This document shows, in pieces, positions 8,186 through 16,988 of a stretch of DNA of 64,000 nt. The stretch spans positions 10,255-74,254 of the forward strand of contig DIHK01000026.1 in assembly GCA_002420115.1 (NCBI GenBank), written 5' to 3'. The position numbers were made by a program, and so were the translations under genes. Source of the DNA: Nitrospira sp. UBA5698. Lineage in GTDB: Bacteria; Nitrospirota; Nitrospiria; Nitrospirales; Nitrospiraceae. The notes beneath the pieces were generated by a model that worked only from the letters and a program-made list of their open reading frames with translations, ran no database searches and had not been told where the DNA came from. Each line of letters opens with the position of its first letter. Position 1 is the first letter of the stretch.

Positions 8186-9228
8186 GCCGCTCGCCTTCTT
8201 TCTTCTAGAGAGGTCTCAACCTCCTTGGGCTTGGGTTTCTTGACCTCAATTCGCTTCAACGTCAGCGTCAGGGTCAGGAGGAGTGCAACCGTCCCAAGAC
8301 AGAGGCCCCATGCTATCTCATGCGAAACCATCATGAGCATGAGACCGATAGAGCCAACCACCGCAGTGGCAACATAGCTGACAAGCACGATCGCTCTGGT
8401 GGACATCCCCCAATGCCGGAGTCGAATGGCAATGTGGTCCGGGCTGCCCAGGAATATCGGGAGGCCTCGTTGATACCGGATATACATGACGAAGAGGGTA
8501 TCAAAGATTGGAATTCCCAAAATAAAGACAGGGGTGAGTAGCGAAAGTGGGTGTGTGCTTGGGAATTGTCCGATCATCGCCATGGCACCCAGCAAGAGGC
8601 CGATGAACATGGCTCCAGTATCGCCCATGTAGATCCGAGCCGGCTGCCAATTGTATTTCAGAAACCCGACGAGGCTTCCGATCAGAGCCGCCAGCATAAA
8701 GGCAATGACCTGATCGCCTTGGAGCAAGGCCGCCAGGAGTAAACAGGTGGCGCTGATGGCTCCGATTCCTGCGGAGAGGCCGTCCATGATATCCAAGAGA
8801 TTGAAGGCATTAATGAGTCCCACCATCCATAAGACGGTCAACGCGAGGTCCAGCCATTCCGGGAGTGCTGCGATTTGGATTTGAATGCCGCTTTTGATCA
8901 GGACAAAGACGGCGAGGAGTTGGCCGATCAGCTTCGTCGTGGGCGAGAGCACTCCGAAATCATCGATGAGTCCCAGCATGACCACAATGGTTGCGCTGAG
9001 AATGATTCCCAGGACGTCTTGCCGGAATTCAAACGTGAAGGCGAGACTCATCAAGAAGGCCAGATAGATCGCGAGTCCTCCGAAGTACGGGACCGGTTCC
9101 TGTTGATGTTTGAGACGTCCGTCTGGGGCATCGACAATGCCGTATTTCAACGCAGCCTGTCGTGCAATGGGCACACCGTACAATGACAGGAAGAGCGCGA
9201 CCAGGAATGTTAAGCTCAACAAGTACAT
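8182..9228 (-). CDS. WecA/MraY-family undecaprenyl-phosphate sugar-1-phosphate transferase
   Basis: 348 aa polytopic membrane protein with roughly ten hydrophobic segments. Hallmarks are the DD pair at 89-90 (GLIDDFG), NAFNLLDIMDG at 140-150 and GDTG at about 202-205, the Mg2+ and nucleotide-sugar residues of the polyprenyl-phosphate HexNAc-1-P transferases. It probably starts glycan synthesis by placing GlcNAc-1-P or a related sugar phosphate on undecaprenyl phosphate at the inner membrane. The absence of mur genes nearby and its place in the locus favour WecA-like over MraY. It is translationally coupled to the flavoprotein gene downstream. Confidence 0.9.
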   Translation of the reverse strand: MYLLSLTFLVALFLSLYGVPIARQAALKYGIVDAPDGRLKHQQEPVPYFGGLAIYLAFLMSLAFTFEFRQDVLGIILSATIVVMLGLIDDFGVLSPTTKLIGQLLAVFVLIKSGIQIQIAALPEWLDLALTVLWMVGLINAFNLLDIMDGLSAGIGAISATCLLLAALLQGDQVIAFMLAALIGSLVGFLKYNWQPARIYMGDTGAMFIGLLLGAMAMIGQFPSTHPLSLLTPVFILGIPIFDTLFVMYIRYQRGLPIFLGSPDHIAIRLRHWGMSTRAIVLVSYVATAVVGSIGLMLMMVSHEIAWGLCLGTVALLLTLTLTLKRIEVKKPKPKEVETSLEERRRAA

Positions 9229-9279
9229 GAAGTGACTTTCAAAGCATTATGATGGACGCATGCTATTGAGAGTGAGCGA

Positions 9280-10416
9280 TTAGGCACTGCCGCACGAGGC
9301 CTGAGCAAGGCAAGCTGTATAGACCTGCTCATGTTGTCGTACGACCGTCGAGATGTGATAGCTCTCTCCTACGCGAATTCTTCCCTTGGCGCCCATGATC
9401 CGTGCCTGCTGTGGATGACTCAAGAGCCGGTCAATCGCATCAGCCAACGCTTCAACATTTCCTGGCTCAATTAACAGTCCGGTTTCTCCGGAGAGGACAA
9501 ACTCAGGGATCCCTCCCACGGCAGTGGCGATCACCGGCTTTCCTGCTGCCATGGCTTCGAGAAGCGCAATACCGAATCCTTCGTATAACGAGGGAAGCAC
9601 GAAGACGTCCAATGCGTGCAGTACGCGAGGAATATCTCGTCTGGATCCCGCGAACACGACCCAAGAAGAAAGGTCCAATTGCTCACGCAGCAACTCCAAC
9701 TCGTGACGTGATGGCCCGTCTCCGACTATCAACAATTGGCAAGGCGGTTGCCCATACTTTCTGGCCAACACCGCCATGGCTTGCAGGAGAAATCTAAGCC
9801 CCTTCTTAGGTTCGACGAGACGGCAGACTGTTCCGATCACTTTCTGGTTGTCTCGCAGGCCGAGTTCACGCCTCGTTGCCGCTGCGGTAGCCTCAAATTG
9901 TTCGATGTCCACACCAAACGGGATGATGGTACAGTGTTCGATCTTTCCCCCAATTCGAGAGACGACCGAGCGACCGACTGCGCCGGAGCAGCAGACGATG
10001 CGGTCTGTCCAAGTCAGTGTGAGCCGATCCACTACGCGCACCAACCATCCTTCACTGACGACTTCGTCATGATAGGACGAAATAACCGGAAATGCCCGCA
10101 AAATGCGTCCACACGCACGGGCAGCGACATTTGCCCAGAAGAGAAATGCCTGTACGACATCCGGTTGCTCGGCTCGGAGGAGCTTGAATAGTCTGACGAT
10201 GACACGGGCATCGAGTTTTCCGGTACCATCTAATGACAAAACCCTGACTCCCCTCTTTTCGAGTTCTTGCGCCATCGTCCCGCCGGATTTCAGGGCGCAG
10301 ACCGTCACCGTAAATCGTGAACGATCCAGTCTGGAAGCCAACTCGAGAATATGAGTTTCCGTTCCCCCTACTCCGAGCCCAATAGCCACTAACATGACCT
10401 TAGCAGGCATGAGCAT
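9280..10416 (-). CDS. Family 4 glycosyltransferase
   Basis: 378 aa GT-B enzyme. It has the N-terminal GLGVGGTETHILEL acceptor loop, IGTVCRLVEPKKGLRFLLQA at the start of the C-terminal domain, and E-x7-E in YEGFGIALLEAMAAGKPV. It belongs to the GT4 family of retaining transferases and probably adds one sugar of the glycan in the cytoplasm. The start at 10416 overlaps the end of the preceding glycosyltransferase gene by 17 bases; in-frame ATGs at 10410 and 10395 are alternatives. Donor and acceptor cannot be predicted. Confidence 0.88.
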   Translation of the reverse strand: MLMPAKVMLVAIGLGVGGTETHILELASRLDRSRFTVTVCALKSGGTMAQELEKRGVRVLSLDGTGKLDARVIVRLFKLLRAEQPDVVQAFLFWANVAARACGRILRAFPVISSYHDEVVSEGWLVRVVDRLTLTWTDRIVCCSGAVGRSVVSRIGGKIEHCTIIPFGVDIEQFEATAAATRRELGLRDNQKVIGTVCRLVEPKKGLRFLLQAMAVLARKYGQPPCQLLIVGDGPSRHELELLREQLDLSSWVVFAGSRRDIPRVLHALDVFVLPSLYEGFGIALLEAMAAGKPVIATAVGGIPEFVLSGETGLLIEPGNVEALADAIDRLLSHPQQARIMGAKGRIRVGESYHISTVVRQHEQVYTACLAQASCGSA

Positions 10417-11782
10417 TTCGACCGGCTAGTTGTGATGAGTCAAGAATCTGCTCATACCAATCCAAATACGCTTGAACTTGCCGCTGAATTCCGAACGAAC
10501 GAGATGCGATGTCTGCGGCGGTTGTCCCCATTGAGGTTCGCAACCCCTCGCTCGAAAGTAGTTGGATCACGCGACTGGCCATGGTGTCGGCATCTCCGGC
10601 CTGAACTAAATATCCGGACTGACTCTCTTCGATCTGCTCAGGAATGCCGTCGACTGCGGTCGCGACAACCGGAAGGCCACAGGCCAGTGCTTCAAGCACG
10701 GTATTGGGAAACGTATCTGACTTGGCGGCATGGACATAGACGTCTGCCGCTTGGTAATACTGCGCGAGAATGTTGGCATCTCTCTGAAAGGCAATAAACT
10801 GAACCTCACCGTTCTCAAAGACGACCGGTTCCCCTTGCTCTCCTAGGACCAGTAAGAGGACTTTGCGATGCTGATAGCGGGCTGCTGTTGTGATGGCACA
10901 CCGTTCGACAGTTCGGTAGTCTTTGAACATGTTGCTTTTGGCCTGATTGGCGACAAAGAGGAGGATTGCCGCATCCTGTGGAAGCCCCCGTGCCGTCCGT
11001 GCCACCCGTTGTGAACCGGGACAAAAGTGAGACAGATCCACCCCGTTTGGAATGACTCTGCCTTGAATGATGGCGGGTGCCAGTATGGATTGTTCGACTT
11101 GATGCAACAGCCACCGTGAGGGGGTTGAAACATAGAGACGGCAGGCCGCATAGATGTCCCGCTTACGCTGCCAGTTCTCAGCCGTGCCATCTCGTGAGAT
11201 GGCTGGATAGATTGAAAGGTCCGGGCAATGGCCACATCCTGTTTTCCACCGTTCACAGCCAAGGGTATAGGCACAATGTCCGCTCAACATCCAGGTATCG
11301 TGCAACGTGATGATGGTTGGAATAGTGCGGCAGAGTTCTGGCAACGCCCTCAAATCGAAGTAGCCGCCACGTGAGAGCCAACCGCCGTGCAGGTTATGGC
11401 AATGAAGGATGTCCGGGTCCGCAGGCGAGAGTGCAAGGAGTCGCCAGGTCTCAGGGAAGTTGAAGTGGTCTCTCCCGAGACAGGTCTCCCACCAATTATC
11501 TGGATGCGCCACATAGGCTTCGAGCCAGCGACGCATCCGCCAGATTCCACGAAGACGGCCTTCATACGAGGACAGTGTTCGGCTAAAACGGGCAATCGAG
11601 GAATGGGTATCATGATGAGTGGAAGCCTGAGAGAGAGGAATGACGTGAGGGTCGTCGCCGACTTTTTCACCGACCACCATGGCGGAGTCATGACCTCGGC
11701 GCCGATAGTGTTCAGAGAGCCGCCACGCAATGGATTCGGCTCCACCTCCCTGATCGTACGTGCTCACTTGGAGTATCCGCAT
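10400..11782 (-). CDS. Family 4 glycosyltransferase
   Basis: 460 aa GT-B glycosyltransferase. The start MRILQVSTYDQGGGAESIAW has the glycine-rich loop of GT4 enzymes, HCHNLHGGW and LHDTWMLSGHCAY lie in the N-terminal domain, and E-x7-E is in SDTFPNTVLEALACGLPVV. The cysteine-rich segment with LGCERWKTGCGHCP is typical of the subgroup resembling WcaC and Mtf-type colanic acid/mannosyl transferases. Cytoplasmic, specificity unknown. It overlaps the next gene downstream and starts 17 bases after the family 2 glycosyltransferase gene. Confidence 0.88.
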   Translation of the reverse strand: MRILQVSTYDQGGGAESIAWRLSEHYRRRGHDSAMVVGEKVGDDPHVIPLSQASTHHDTHSSIARFSRTLSSYEGRLRGIWRMRRWLEAYVAHPDNWWETCLGRDHFNFPETWRLLALSPADPDILHCHNLHGGWLSRGGYFDLRALPELCRTIPTIITLHDTWMLSGHCAYTLGCERWKTGCGHCPDLSIYPAISRDGTAENWQRKRDIYAACRLYVSTPSRWLLHQVEQSILAPAIIQGRVIPNGVDLSHFCPGSQRVARTARGLPQDAAILLFVANQAKSNMFKDYRTVERCAITTAARYQHRKVLLLVLGEQGEPVVFENGEVQFIAFQRDANILAQYYQAADVYVHAAKSDTFPNTVLEALACGLPVVATAVDGIPEQIEESQSGYLVQAGDADTMASRVIQLLSSEGLRTSMGTTAADIASRSFGIQRQVQAYLDWYEQILDSSQLAGRNAHAC

Positions 11783-11799
11783 TCATCTAGATTACACGG

Positions 11800-12708
11800 C
11801 TACACCACGAATCCAGAAATAATTCTCCATTCTGTGCCGTTCCTCACCACCACGTGGCTTGGAAAGCTAAGCCCTGACCCTTGTGCGATCTTCCGAACCC
11901 ATGGCGGCATCGGTTTCAATGACAGATGTCGACAGAGTTTCCATACGACCCCGCGTAGAAGGGCTTCAGGCCATGGACAAGGTCCGCCTCCATGTCGTCT
12001 CAGCACCATTTCGGCTTCGGATAGGTATTGGTTCGCGTGTAAGACCGACCGTTGATTCCCATGAGATCGAAAGCCGCCCAATGGGGCCAAGACCCCATAG
12101 AGGTCACTATGCTGGTAAAACCTCGCCCATAGTTCAAAGTCGGCTGCCAGGTGAAGGGTGGTGTCCAGCCGTCCGCCGGCCTGCTCCCACAATGCGCGTC
12201 GCCAGAACGTTGATTCCTGTTGAATGAAGCGTCGCTGAAATGAGTCCTTCGTGGGCAGATTGCCCCCTTTCAAGAATGAAGTGCGATTGAATCCTCCACT
12301 GAAATTGATGGATGTCGCTTGGCCTGTCGCATCCCAACCCAGTGGCTGTATGGTCGTCAGCCATTGTATTTCAGGAAACTGTGTGAAGACGTCTCGTACG
12401 ACCGAAAAGGCCGATGGTGTGTATTTATCGTCGCTGTTGATCCAGGCCATAATGTCTCCCGTTGTATGGGAGAAGCCTTTATTGACAGCGTCATAGTGTC
12501 CACGATCCGGTTCACTGATCCAATATGTCAGCAAGCCGGCGTACTGTTTGATCACATCGACACTGCCATCGGTTGACCCCCCGTCGATGATGACATACTC
12601 GAGATGGGGGTCTCGCTGTGACAAGACGGAGTCGATCGTTTCGTGAAGAAACGTGACCTGGTTATAGGATGGCGTGACAATCGATATTGTTAACGGTGAA
12701 GTCTGCAC
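11800..12708 (-). CDS. Family 2 glycosyltransferase
   Basis: 302 aa GT-A enzyme. The N-terminal ISIVTPSYNQ strand, VIIDGGSTDGS (UDP-sugar binding) and WINSDDKYTP (DxD-type metal site) are clear. No transmembrane anchor is obvious, so it would work on the cytoplasmic face on the lipid-linked intermediate. It is preceded, 5 bases away, by an FkbM methyltransferase gene, so transfer and methylation of the same residue are plausible but unproven. Confidence 0.88.
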   Translation of the reverse strand: MQTSPLTISIVTPSYNQVTFLHETIDSVLSQRDPHLEYVIIDGGSTDGSVDVIKQYAGLLTYWISEPDRGHYDAVNKGFSHTTGDIMAWINSDDKYTPSAFSVVRDVFTQFPEIQWLTTIQPLGWDATGQATSINFSGGFNRTSFLKGGNLPTKDSFQRRFIQQESTFWRRALWEQAGGRLDTTLHLAADFELWARFYQHSDLYGVLAPLGGFRSHGNQRSVLHANQYLSEAEMVLRRHGGGPCPWPEALLRGVVWKLCRHLSLKPMPPWVRKIAQGSGLSFPSHVVVRNGTEWRIISGFVV

Positions 12709-12713
12709 GAGCG

Positions 12714-13538
12714 TTACTTCGACAAACCGCTCAAGATGGTGGATCGGAATTGCTGATTCTGCTGCTTCCGTTGCTCAGGAGTGGCATATGAGTGGATTTG
12801 TCGGAGCCTCCCGTTTTCTTTCACAAATACGACATCAACTTGTGATAGCGCATCATCGATAGGGCGATATTGATGCCCCAGGAAATCATAGGGAACAAAC
12901 CCCCTTGCCCACATATAGTCCAGCACATCATGGAAGACTGGCCCATGTTGAAAAAAATGGAAGAGAGAAACTTCCAGAAGCACAACATCTGCCTCCGCCA
13001 GTGTCGCCTGTCCTCCTTCGAGGACATCGAGTTCAGCGCCTTGTACGTCGATCTTCACGAGATATGGCGGTATCCCGCCCTGCGTTTTAACCCATTGATC
13101 CAACTTGATCGCCTGTACCTGTCGTGGTGCGCCGTTGACCTCCGATCCCTCTTCAGTTTCCTGGTACAGAGAGGATCCAAGGAGGTCCTGGTGTACATTG
13201 AGCATGGTTGGGCCATCACCAGCTGCGGCAACGGCAAGCTCAAATCGTACCCGTGGAATATCTTTCGCAACCTGCTGCAGTGACGGCAGGTATTCCTGTA
13301 GCGGTTCAATGAGGAGATAGCTGGACGTTGGAAATACTGAATGGCAGGTACGGGTAAACATCCCCATAGCAGCGCCGATGTCAATCACCGTGGCCGGATA
13401 ACATCCCGCTTCACGGATTTGTCTCAGGACACCTTCGAGGGAATCTCGATTCGGCCCGAGATGAGTCAGACACGTTCCATTGCGTTGGCGAACTTCCAGG
13501 CCAAAATGCCGAAAGAGTCGTTGTAGGAACCGCTTCAT
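12714..13538 (-). CDS. FkbM family methyltransferase
   Basis: 274 aa from the ATG at 13538, whose N-terminus MKRFLQRLFRHFGLEV is typical for FkbM enzymes; the frame is open to an ATG at 13577. Motif I is TVIDIGAAMGMFT and the FkbM hallmark IDVQGAELDVLEGG is present. FkbM proteins O-methylate hydroxyls of macrolides and, in surface-glycan loci, of sugars. The substrate here is inferred to be a glycan residue. One of two FkbM proteins in this locus; the two are clearly divergent in sequence. Confidence 0.87.
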   Translation of the reverse strand: MKRFLQRLFRHFGLEVRQRNGTCLTHLGPNRDSLEGVLRQIREAGCYPATVIDIGAAMGMFTRTCHSVFPTSSYLLIEPLQEYLPSLQQVAKDIPRVRFELAVAAAGDGPTMLNVHQDLLGSSLYQETEEGSEVNGAPRQVQAIKLDQWVKTQGGIPPYLVKIDVQGAELDVLEGGQATLAEADVVLLEVSLFHFFQHGPVFHDVLDYMWARGFVPYDFLGHQYRPIDDALSQVDVVFVKENGRLRQIHSYATPEQRKQQNQQFRSTILSGLSK

Positions 13539-13593
13539 GATTGATTCGTTCCGAGCCGGGAACAGTAGAGTTCTCACTCCTCACGTTTGCAGG

Positions 13594-14472
13594 TCAGGGC
13601 TTGACGGCTTCCATAAAGAGTGAATCTGGTTTGCGCACTTCGCCGTTCACCACATCCAAGTGATACGAATCGAATCTGTCCATCATGCTTTCAAATGCCG
13701 TGCAGCGGCGCACGTCAGAAAATCCGCACTGTTCGAGTAATTGCTTGAGTGAGAATTGGTCGTACATCCACCGATGACACTCACCAGAGGTCCTGAATAA
13801 TCCCTGCTGAACAGCCGATCGGCCACGCCGCCCAAGGAGAAGGCTGCAGACTCCTGTCACGATCCGTTCTTGAAGGGCTGTAACTGTGAGTTGGAGCCGG
13901 TGTCCGCTTGAGTGACTCCATGAATGGTGGTGTGGTTCGTGTGACTCGTCCTGGTTCTGGACATCCTGTCGGAAATAGGGAGTGGCTTCAGATCCGATTC
14001 GCCCTGTGACATAGTCGGTATTGTGCGACGCCTGGTTTCGGAGGTATCGTCCCATCTCACCACCGGACTCCATACGCACAAGCTGGTCCAGTAGTTCAAG
14101 GGTGATCCATTCATACTGTTTCACCGCAGCCGGATCTCCCGTCTGCGCTCGGCCCAATACGTGGAGATATTCCCTCGCAATGACTTCAAGGTCTGGAACG
14201 GCTAATCGAATGATGGCACCTGAACGAAGGGCACGTCGACACTCCGACAACAATCTTCTCGCATCTTCGCGCGAAAGATGTTCGAGGAGATGAGACGCAT
14301 AGCACCCGTCAACGGTTCCGTCTTCGAACGGAAGCCCGTCCTCAGCATTCCACGGGTGGACCTCCGAACTCACAGGATGCATGTCCAGATTGACCCACTC
14401 TGTGTGCCAGACCGAACCGCAGCCAATATTGACCAATACCGGTGGTATGGAGCCAAGCCCTTTTGTACTCAA
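13594..14472 (-). CDS. Class I SAM-dependent methyltransferase
   Basis: 292 aa. Motif I is LVNIGCGSVWH, followed by WVNLDMHP and the post-I/II region ASHLLEHLSREDARRLL, the arrangement of the predicted SAM-dependent methyltransferases (COG4627 type) frequent in polysaccharide loci. The start codon is TTG at 14472, which overlaps the TGA of the upstream TylF-like gene as TTGA; no ATG exists before the conserved motif I, so this coupled TTG start is likely. Target sugar unknown. Confidence 0.8.
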   Translation of the reverse strand: MSTKGLGSIPPVLVNIGCGSVWHTEWVNLDMHPVSSEVHPWNAEDGLPFEDGTVDGCYASHLLEHLSREDARRLLSECRRALRSGAIIRLAVPDLEVIAREYLHVLGRAQTGDPAAVKQYEWITLELLDQLVRMESGGEMGRYLRNQASHNTDYVTGRIGSEATPYFRQDVQNQDESHEPHHHSWSHSSGHRLQLTVTALQERIVTGVCSLLLGRRGRSAVQQGLFRTSGECHRWMYDQFSLKQLLEQCGFSDVRRCTAFESMMDRFDSYHLDVVNGEVRKPDSLFMEAVKP

Positions 14473-15242
14473 CTTGTCTTTACTCCGATTCGACCCGTAT
14501 AGTCGATTGCATGGAGCTCCATCATGATCTGGTGTTGCTGCAGATACTCATCAACCGCTCGACGGGCGCCCTGCCAATGACCATAGTCGTCGATAATCAC
14601 CACTCCACCTGGAGAGAGTTTAGGAAAGAGCACCTCCAATTCATGCTTGGTCGATGCATACCAGTCCGTGTCTAACCGCAAGAGGGCGATTTGCTCAGGA
14701 GCTGAGACAGCCAGTGTCTGTTCAACCGGTCCGGGAACAAGATGGAGATGTGATGTGGGGTACTGTGTCAGCGCGAGGGACTCCACTACTCGTTCAATCG
14801 GCGCATAGCACCAGAGTGTGTCTTCTTCCGTTCTTGCCGATCGCTTCAGAAGGTTCTCTGCGGAATCCCCGTTCAGAGAGATATCAAGCGGTCCAGGTTT
14901 GGTCATGCCCTCAAAGGTGTCAAATAGATACAGGGCGCGATCCGTTCTTCCACAGTTGATGAGCGTTCGCGCGACCGCCATCATGCTTCCCCCACGCCAG
15001 ACCCCGCATTCGACCACGGCCCCTTCGATTCGCGCCTGTTCGACATAGCGGATGGCCGAGCAGAGCGCGTAAATCCGTTCCGGGGATGTCATGGTATAGG
15101 GCTGAACGAATTGCACCGTTTCCTCGTCTCCATGCTGCGTGCATTGCAGTGCGGGACAGGGTTCGTGGTTCACTATGTGTCGGTTGGTCAAGCCCCACTG
15201 CTTGACGAGAGCACGGAGAGGGTCAACCAGTCTGTCCAGCAC
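14469..15242 (-). CDS. TylF/MycF family (macrocin O-methyltransferase-like) methyltransferase
   Basis: 257 aa, GTG start at 15242. GAVVECGVWRGGSMMAVA is the TylF motif I, LYLFDTFEGMTKPG matches the acidic loop of MycF/TylF, and LRLDTDWYASTKHELEVLFP plus VIIDDYGHWQGARRAVDEYL carry the conserved metal-binding Asp residues. Family members are Mg2+-dependent sugar O-methyltransferases (mycinamicin and tylosin deoxysugars) or act in surface glycans, so O-methylation of a sugar hydroxyl is a good guess. Coupled by a 4-base overlap to the methyltransferase gene downstream. Confidence 0.87.
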   Translation of the reverse strand: MLDRLVDPLRALVKQWGLTNRHIVNHEPCPALQCTQHGDEETVQFVQPYTMTSPERIYALCSAIRYVEQARIEGAVVECGVWRGGSMMAVARTLINCGRTDRALYLFDTFEGMTKPGPLDISLNGDSAENLLKRSARTEEDTLWCYAPIERVVESLALTQYPTSHLHLVPGPVEQTLAVSAPEQIALLRLDTDWYASTKHELEVLFPKLSPGGVVIIDDYGHWQGARRAVDEYLQQHQIMMELHAIDYTGRIGVKTS

Positions 15243-15272
15243 AGTGACCTCATCAACGAGAGAAGACGATGA

Positions 15273-15953
15273 CTATGGGTTGCGCAGGAAGATGAGGGAA
15301 TCCCGCCGGAGCAGGTTCAAGTCGGCGCAGAGCACATCCCAACCAGCTTCAAGTGCAAGCTTGGTCATGGCTTGTTGATCATTGCGTGGCCACCAAATAT
15401 TCTCGTCACGCTGTGTCTTGAACGTCTGGGGGACCCCTCCACGATTCCAGCCGAACTGCTCCAGTTTGATCCAGTCTCCATACTGATGGATCGAGACTCC
15501 GCCTCGCTTCATTGTGCGACGAGCGGATTGAAGGATTTCCAGGATAGAAGCCGATTCGTTATGGCAGAGTACCCCGAACGACCAGAAGAGGTCGAAGTAT
15601 GCGCCAGGTAACTTTTGGAAGCTGTTGTCCTGAACGTGGTGGCAGGTCAGCCTTCCCGTATACGTATCAGGACTCAACCATCGGGTCACATCTTGGAAGT
15701 CAACCGTGTGCAATTCGCCATCAGGAATACACGTGAGAATTGCGCGAGACCAGGACCCTTTGCCTGGTCCCAGTTCCAATACCTTCGAGCTCCGATGGAG
15801 ATAGGGCCGGACCGCGTTGTTGAAAATTCGTCGGTATGACCCCCCGCTTCTCCGTTCCTCAGAAAACCGGACCCACCCTGGTATCCAAGAAAGCACATTG
15901 CCACTGTCGTAGCCGTAACCGAATTCCTGTTGTAACCAATTACGCGTCGGCAT
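15273..15953 (-). CDS. Class I SAM-dependent methyltransferase
   Basis: 226 aa. Motif I KVLELGPGKGSWSRAIL is followed by ELHTVDFQDVTRWL and FDLFWSFGVLCHN. The remaining sequence does not define a substrate. It belongs to a run of four consecutive methyltransferase genes (12.7-16.0 kb), an unusual concentration even for an O-antigen type locus. ATG start at 15953, 19 bases after the preceding glycosyltransferase. Confidence 0.78.
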   Translation of the reverse strand: MPTRNWLQQEFGYGYDSGNVLSWIPGWVRFSEERRSGGSYRRIFNNAVRPYLHRSSKVLELGPGKGSWSRAILTCIPDGELHTVDFQDVTRWLSPDTYTGRLTCHHVQDNSFQKLPGAYFDLFWSFGVLCHNESASILEILQSARRTMKRGGVSIHQYGDWIKLEQFGWNRGGVPQTFKTQRDENIWWPRNDQQAMTKLALEAGWDVLCADLNLLRRDSLIFLRNP

Positions 15954-15972
15954 GGGCGAACACTGGTCCCTT

Positions 15973-16929
15973 CTATTCCATCTGTTTCAGGGAAGGAGAT
16001 ACTGTTCGCCTCATTCTACCCATCACCCTACGGAGTCCTGAAATCAATTCCGCTATCCTGCTTCCATGCTTGTAAACACCTAATCGAAGAAAAAACGAAC
16101 GGATTTCGTTTCGTGCTGCGAGTGATTCCTCGATGTGATCAGAAAAATTCCATATCGCTGATTCGCTCAGGCATACATCAAACTGCGACGATCTGTTGCA
16201 ATGCATCCCGCTTCCATCCATCCCAATATTTTGTACCAGTGATTCACCAGGGTAGAGACAGAGTCCCTTGGCCGCGAACATCGTGGCATACCATCGGACT
16301 CCCCATACGTCCAGTTTTCCTGCAGCCTGGAGCTTGAGCTGTGTGAAATAGGGATAGGCTCCGTCAACATCAAAGCGGTCTTGATCGGATTTCTCGCGCA
16401 ACCCCGTCAGGAGTTGAGTTGAGTCATGCTGGAGCTGTTTCCATGCGCGATGCCAAGTGCCCCATCCCCAACTAGCCGGAACAGAAAAAAAGAATGTTGA
16501 GGCCAGATGTTCAGCGTGCTCAACGGGGAAGAGGTACCCTGATATCGCCATAACCCGTGAGGCATGTTCATAGTGCACAAGCGCCTGATTCATAAAGGTC
16601 AAAAATCCAGGCGCCACGAGGAGATCGTCTTCGAGAACGATGACGGACCCGTATCGCTCAGATAACTCTGTCACACCCGCAATGATCGAACGTGCCAACC
16701 CCATATTGGCTGTCTGCTCATGAATGGTAACTTCCGCAAACCCGTTGGTTTTCCTGATAATGTGTCGGACCTGAGCAACCGCGGGTTCGTCACGTGACGT
16801 CTTCGGGCCATCGCTATAGATATGGAGCCTGCTCTCGTGAGCCAACGGATTGTCACGTAATGCTTCGAGCGTTCGAGCAAGGTGTGTTGGTCGATTGTAG
16901 GCAAACAGCGCAATCGGCGCAGGGGTCAT
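15973..16929 (-). CDS. Glycosyltransferase, GT2/GnT-I-like
   Basis: 318 aa GT-A protein. The start TPAPIALFAYNRPTHLARTL and the metal-site motif VIVLEDDLLVAPGFL resemble the LEDDL motif of GnT-I/GT13-like transferases, which add GlcNAc. The following VMAISGYLFP and ASWGWGTWHRAWKQ segments are seen in bacterial homologues annotated as family 2 glycosyltransferases. Cytoplasmic, likely adds a sugar to the lipid-linked chain. The specific donor is not predictable; the GnT-I similarity is by motif recognition only. Confidence 0.75.
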   Translation of the reverse strand: MTPAPIALFAYNRPTHLARTLEALRDNPLAHESRLHIYSDGPKTSRDEPAVAQVRHIIRKTNGFAEVTIHEQTANMGLARSIIAGVTELSERYGSVIVLEDDLLVAPGFLTFMNQALVHYEHASRVMAISGYLFPVEHAEHLASTFFFSVPASWGWGTWHRAWKQLQHDSTQLLTGLREKSDQDRFDVDGAYPYFTQLKLQAAGKLDVWGVRWYATMFAAKGLCLYPGESLVQNIGMDGSGMHCNRSSQFDVCLSESAIWNFSDHIEESLAARNEIRSFFLRLGVYKHGSRIAELISGLRRVMGRMRRTVSPSLKQME

Positions 16930-16988
16930 GGCGCGATATCCTCTTGAGTCAAGACCGTAGACTTCTCACAATGTGAGATCCTGGAAGC

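Noticed and set aside
11387..12055. 222-residue plus-strand frame spanning two glycosyltransferase genes
   Set aside because: Overlaps two conserved minus-strand proteins and shows no coherent protein motif.
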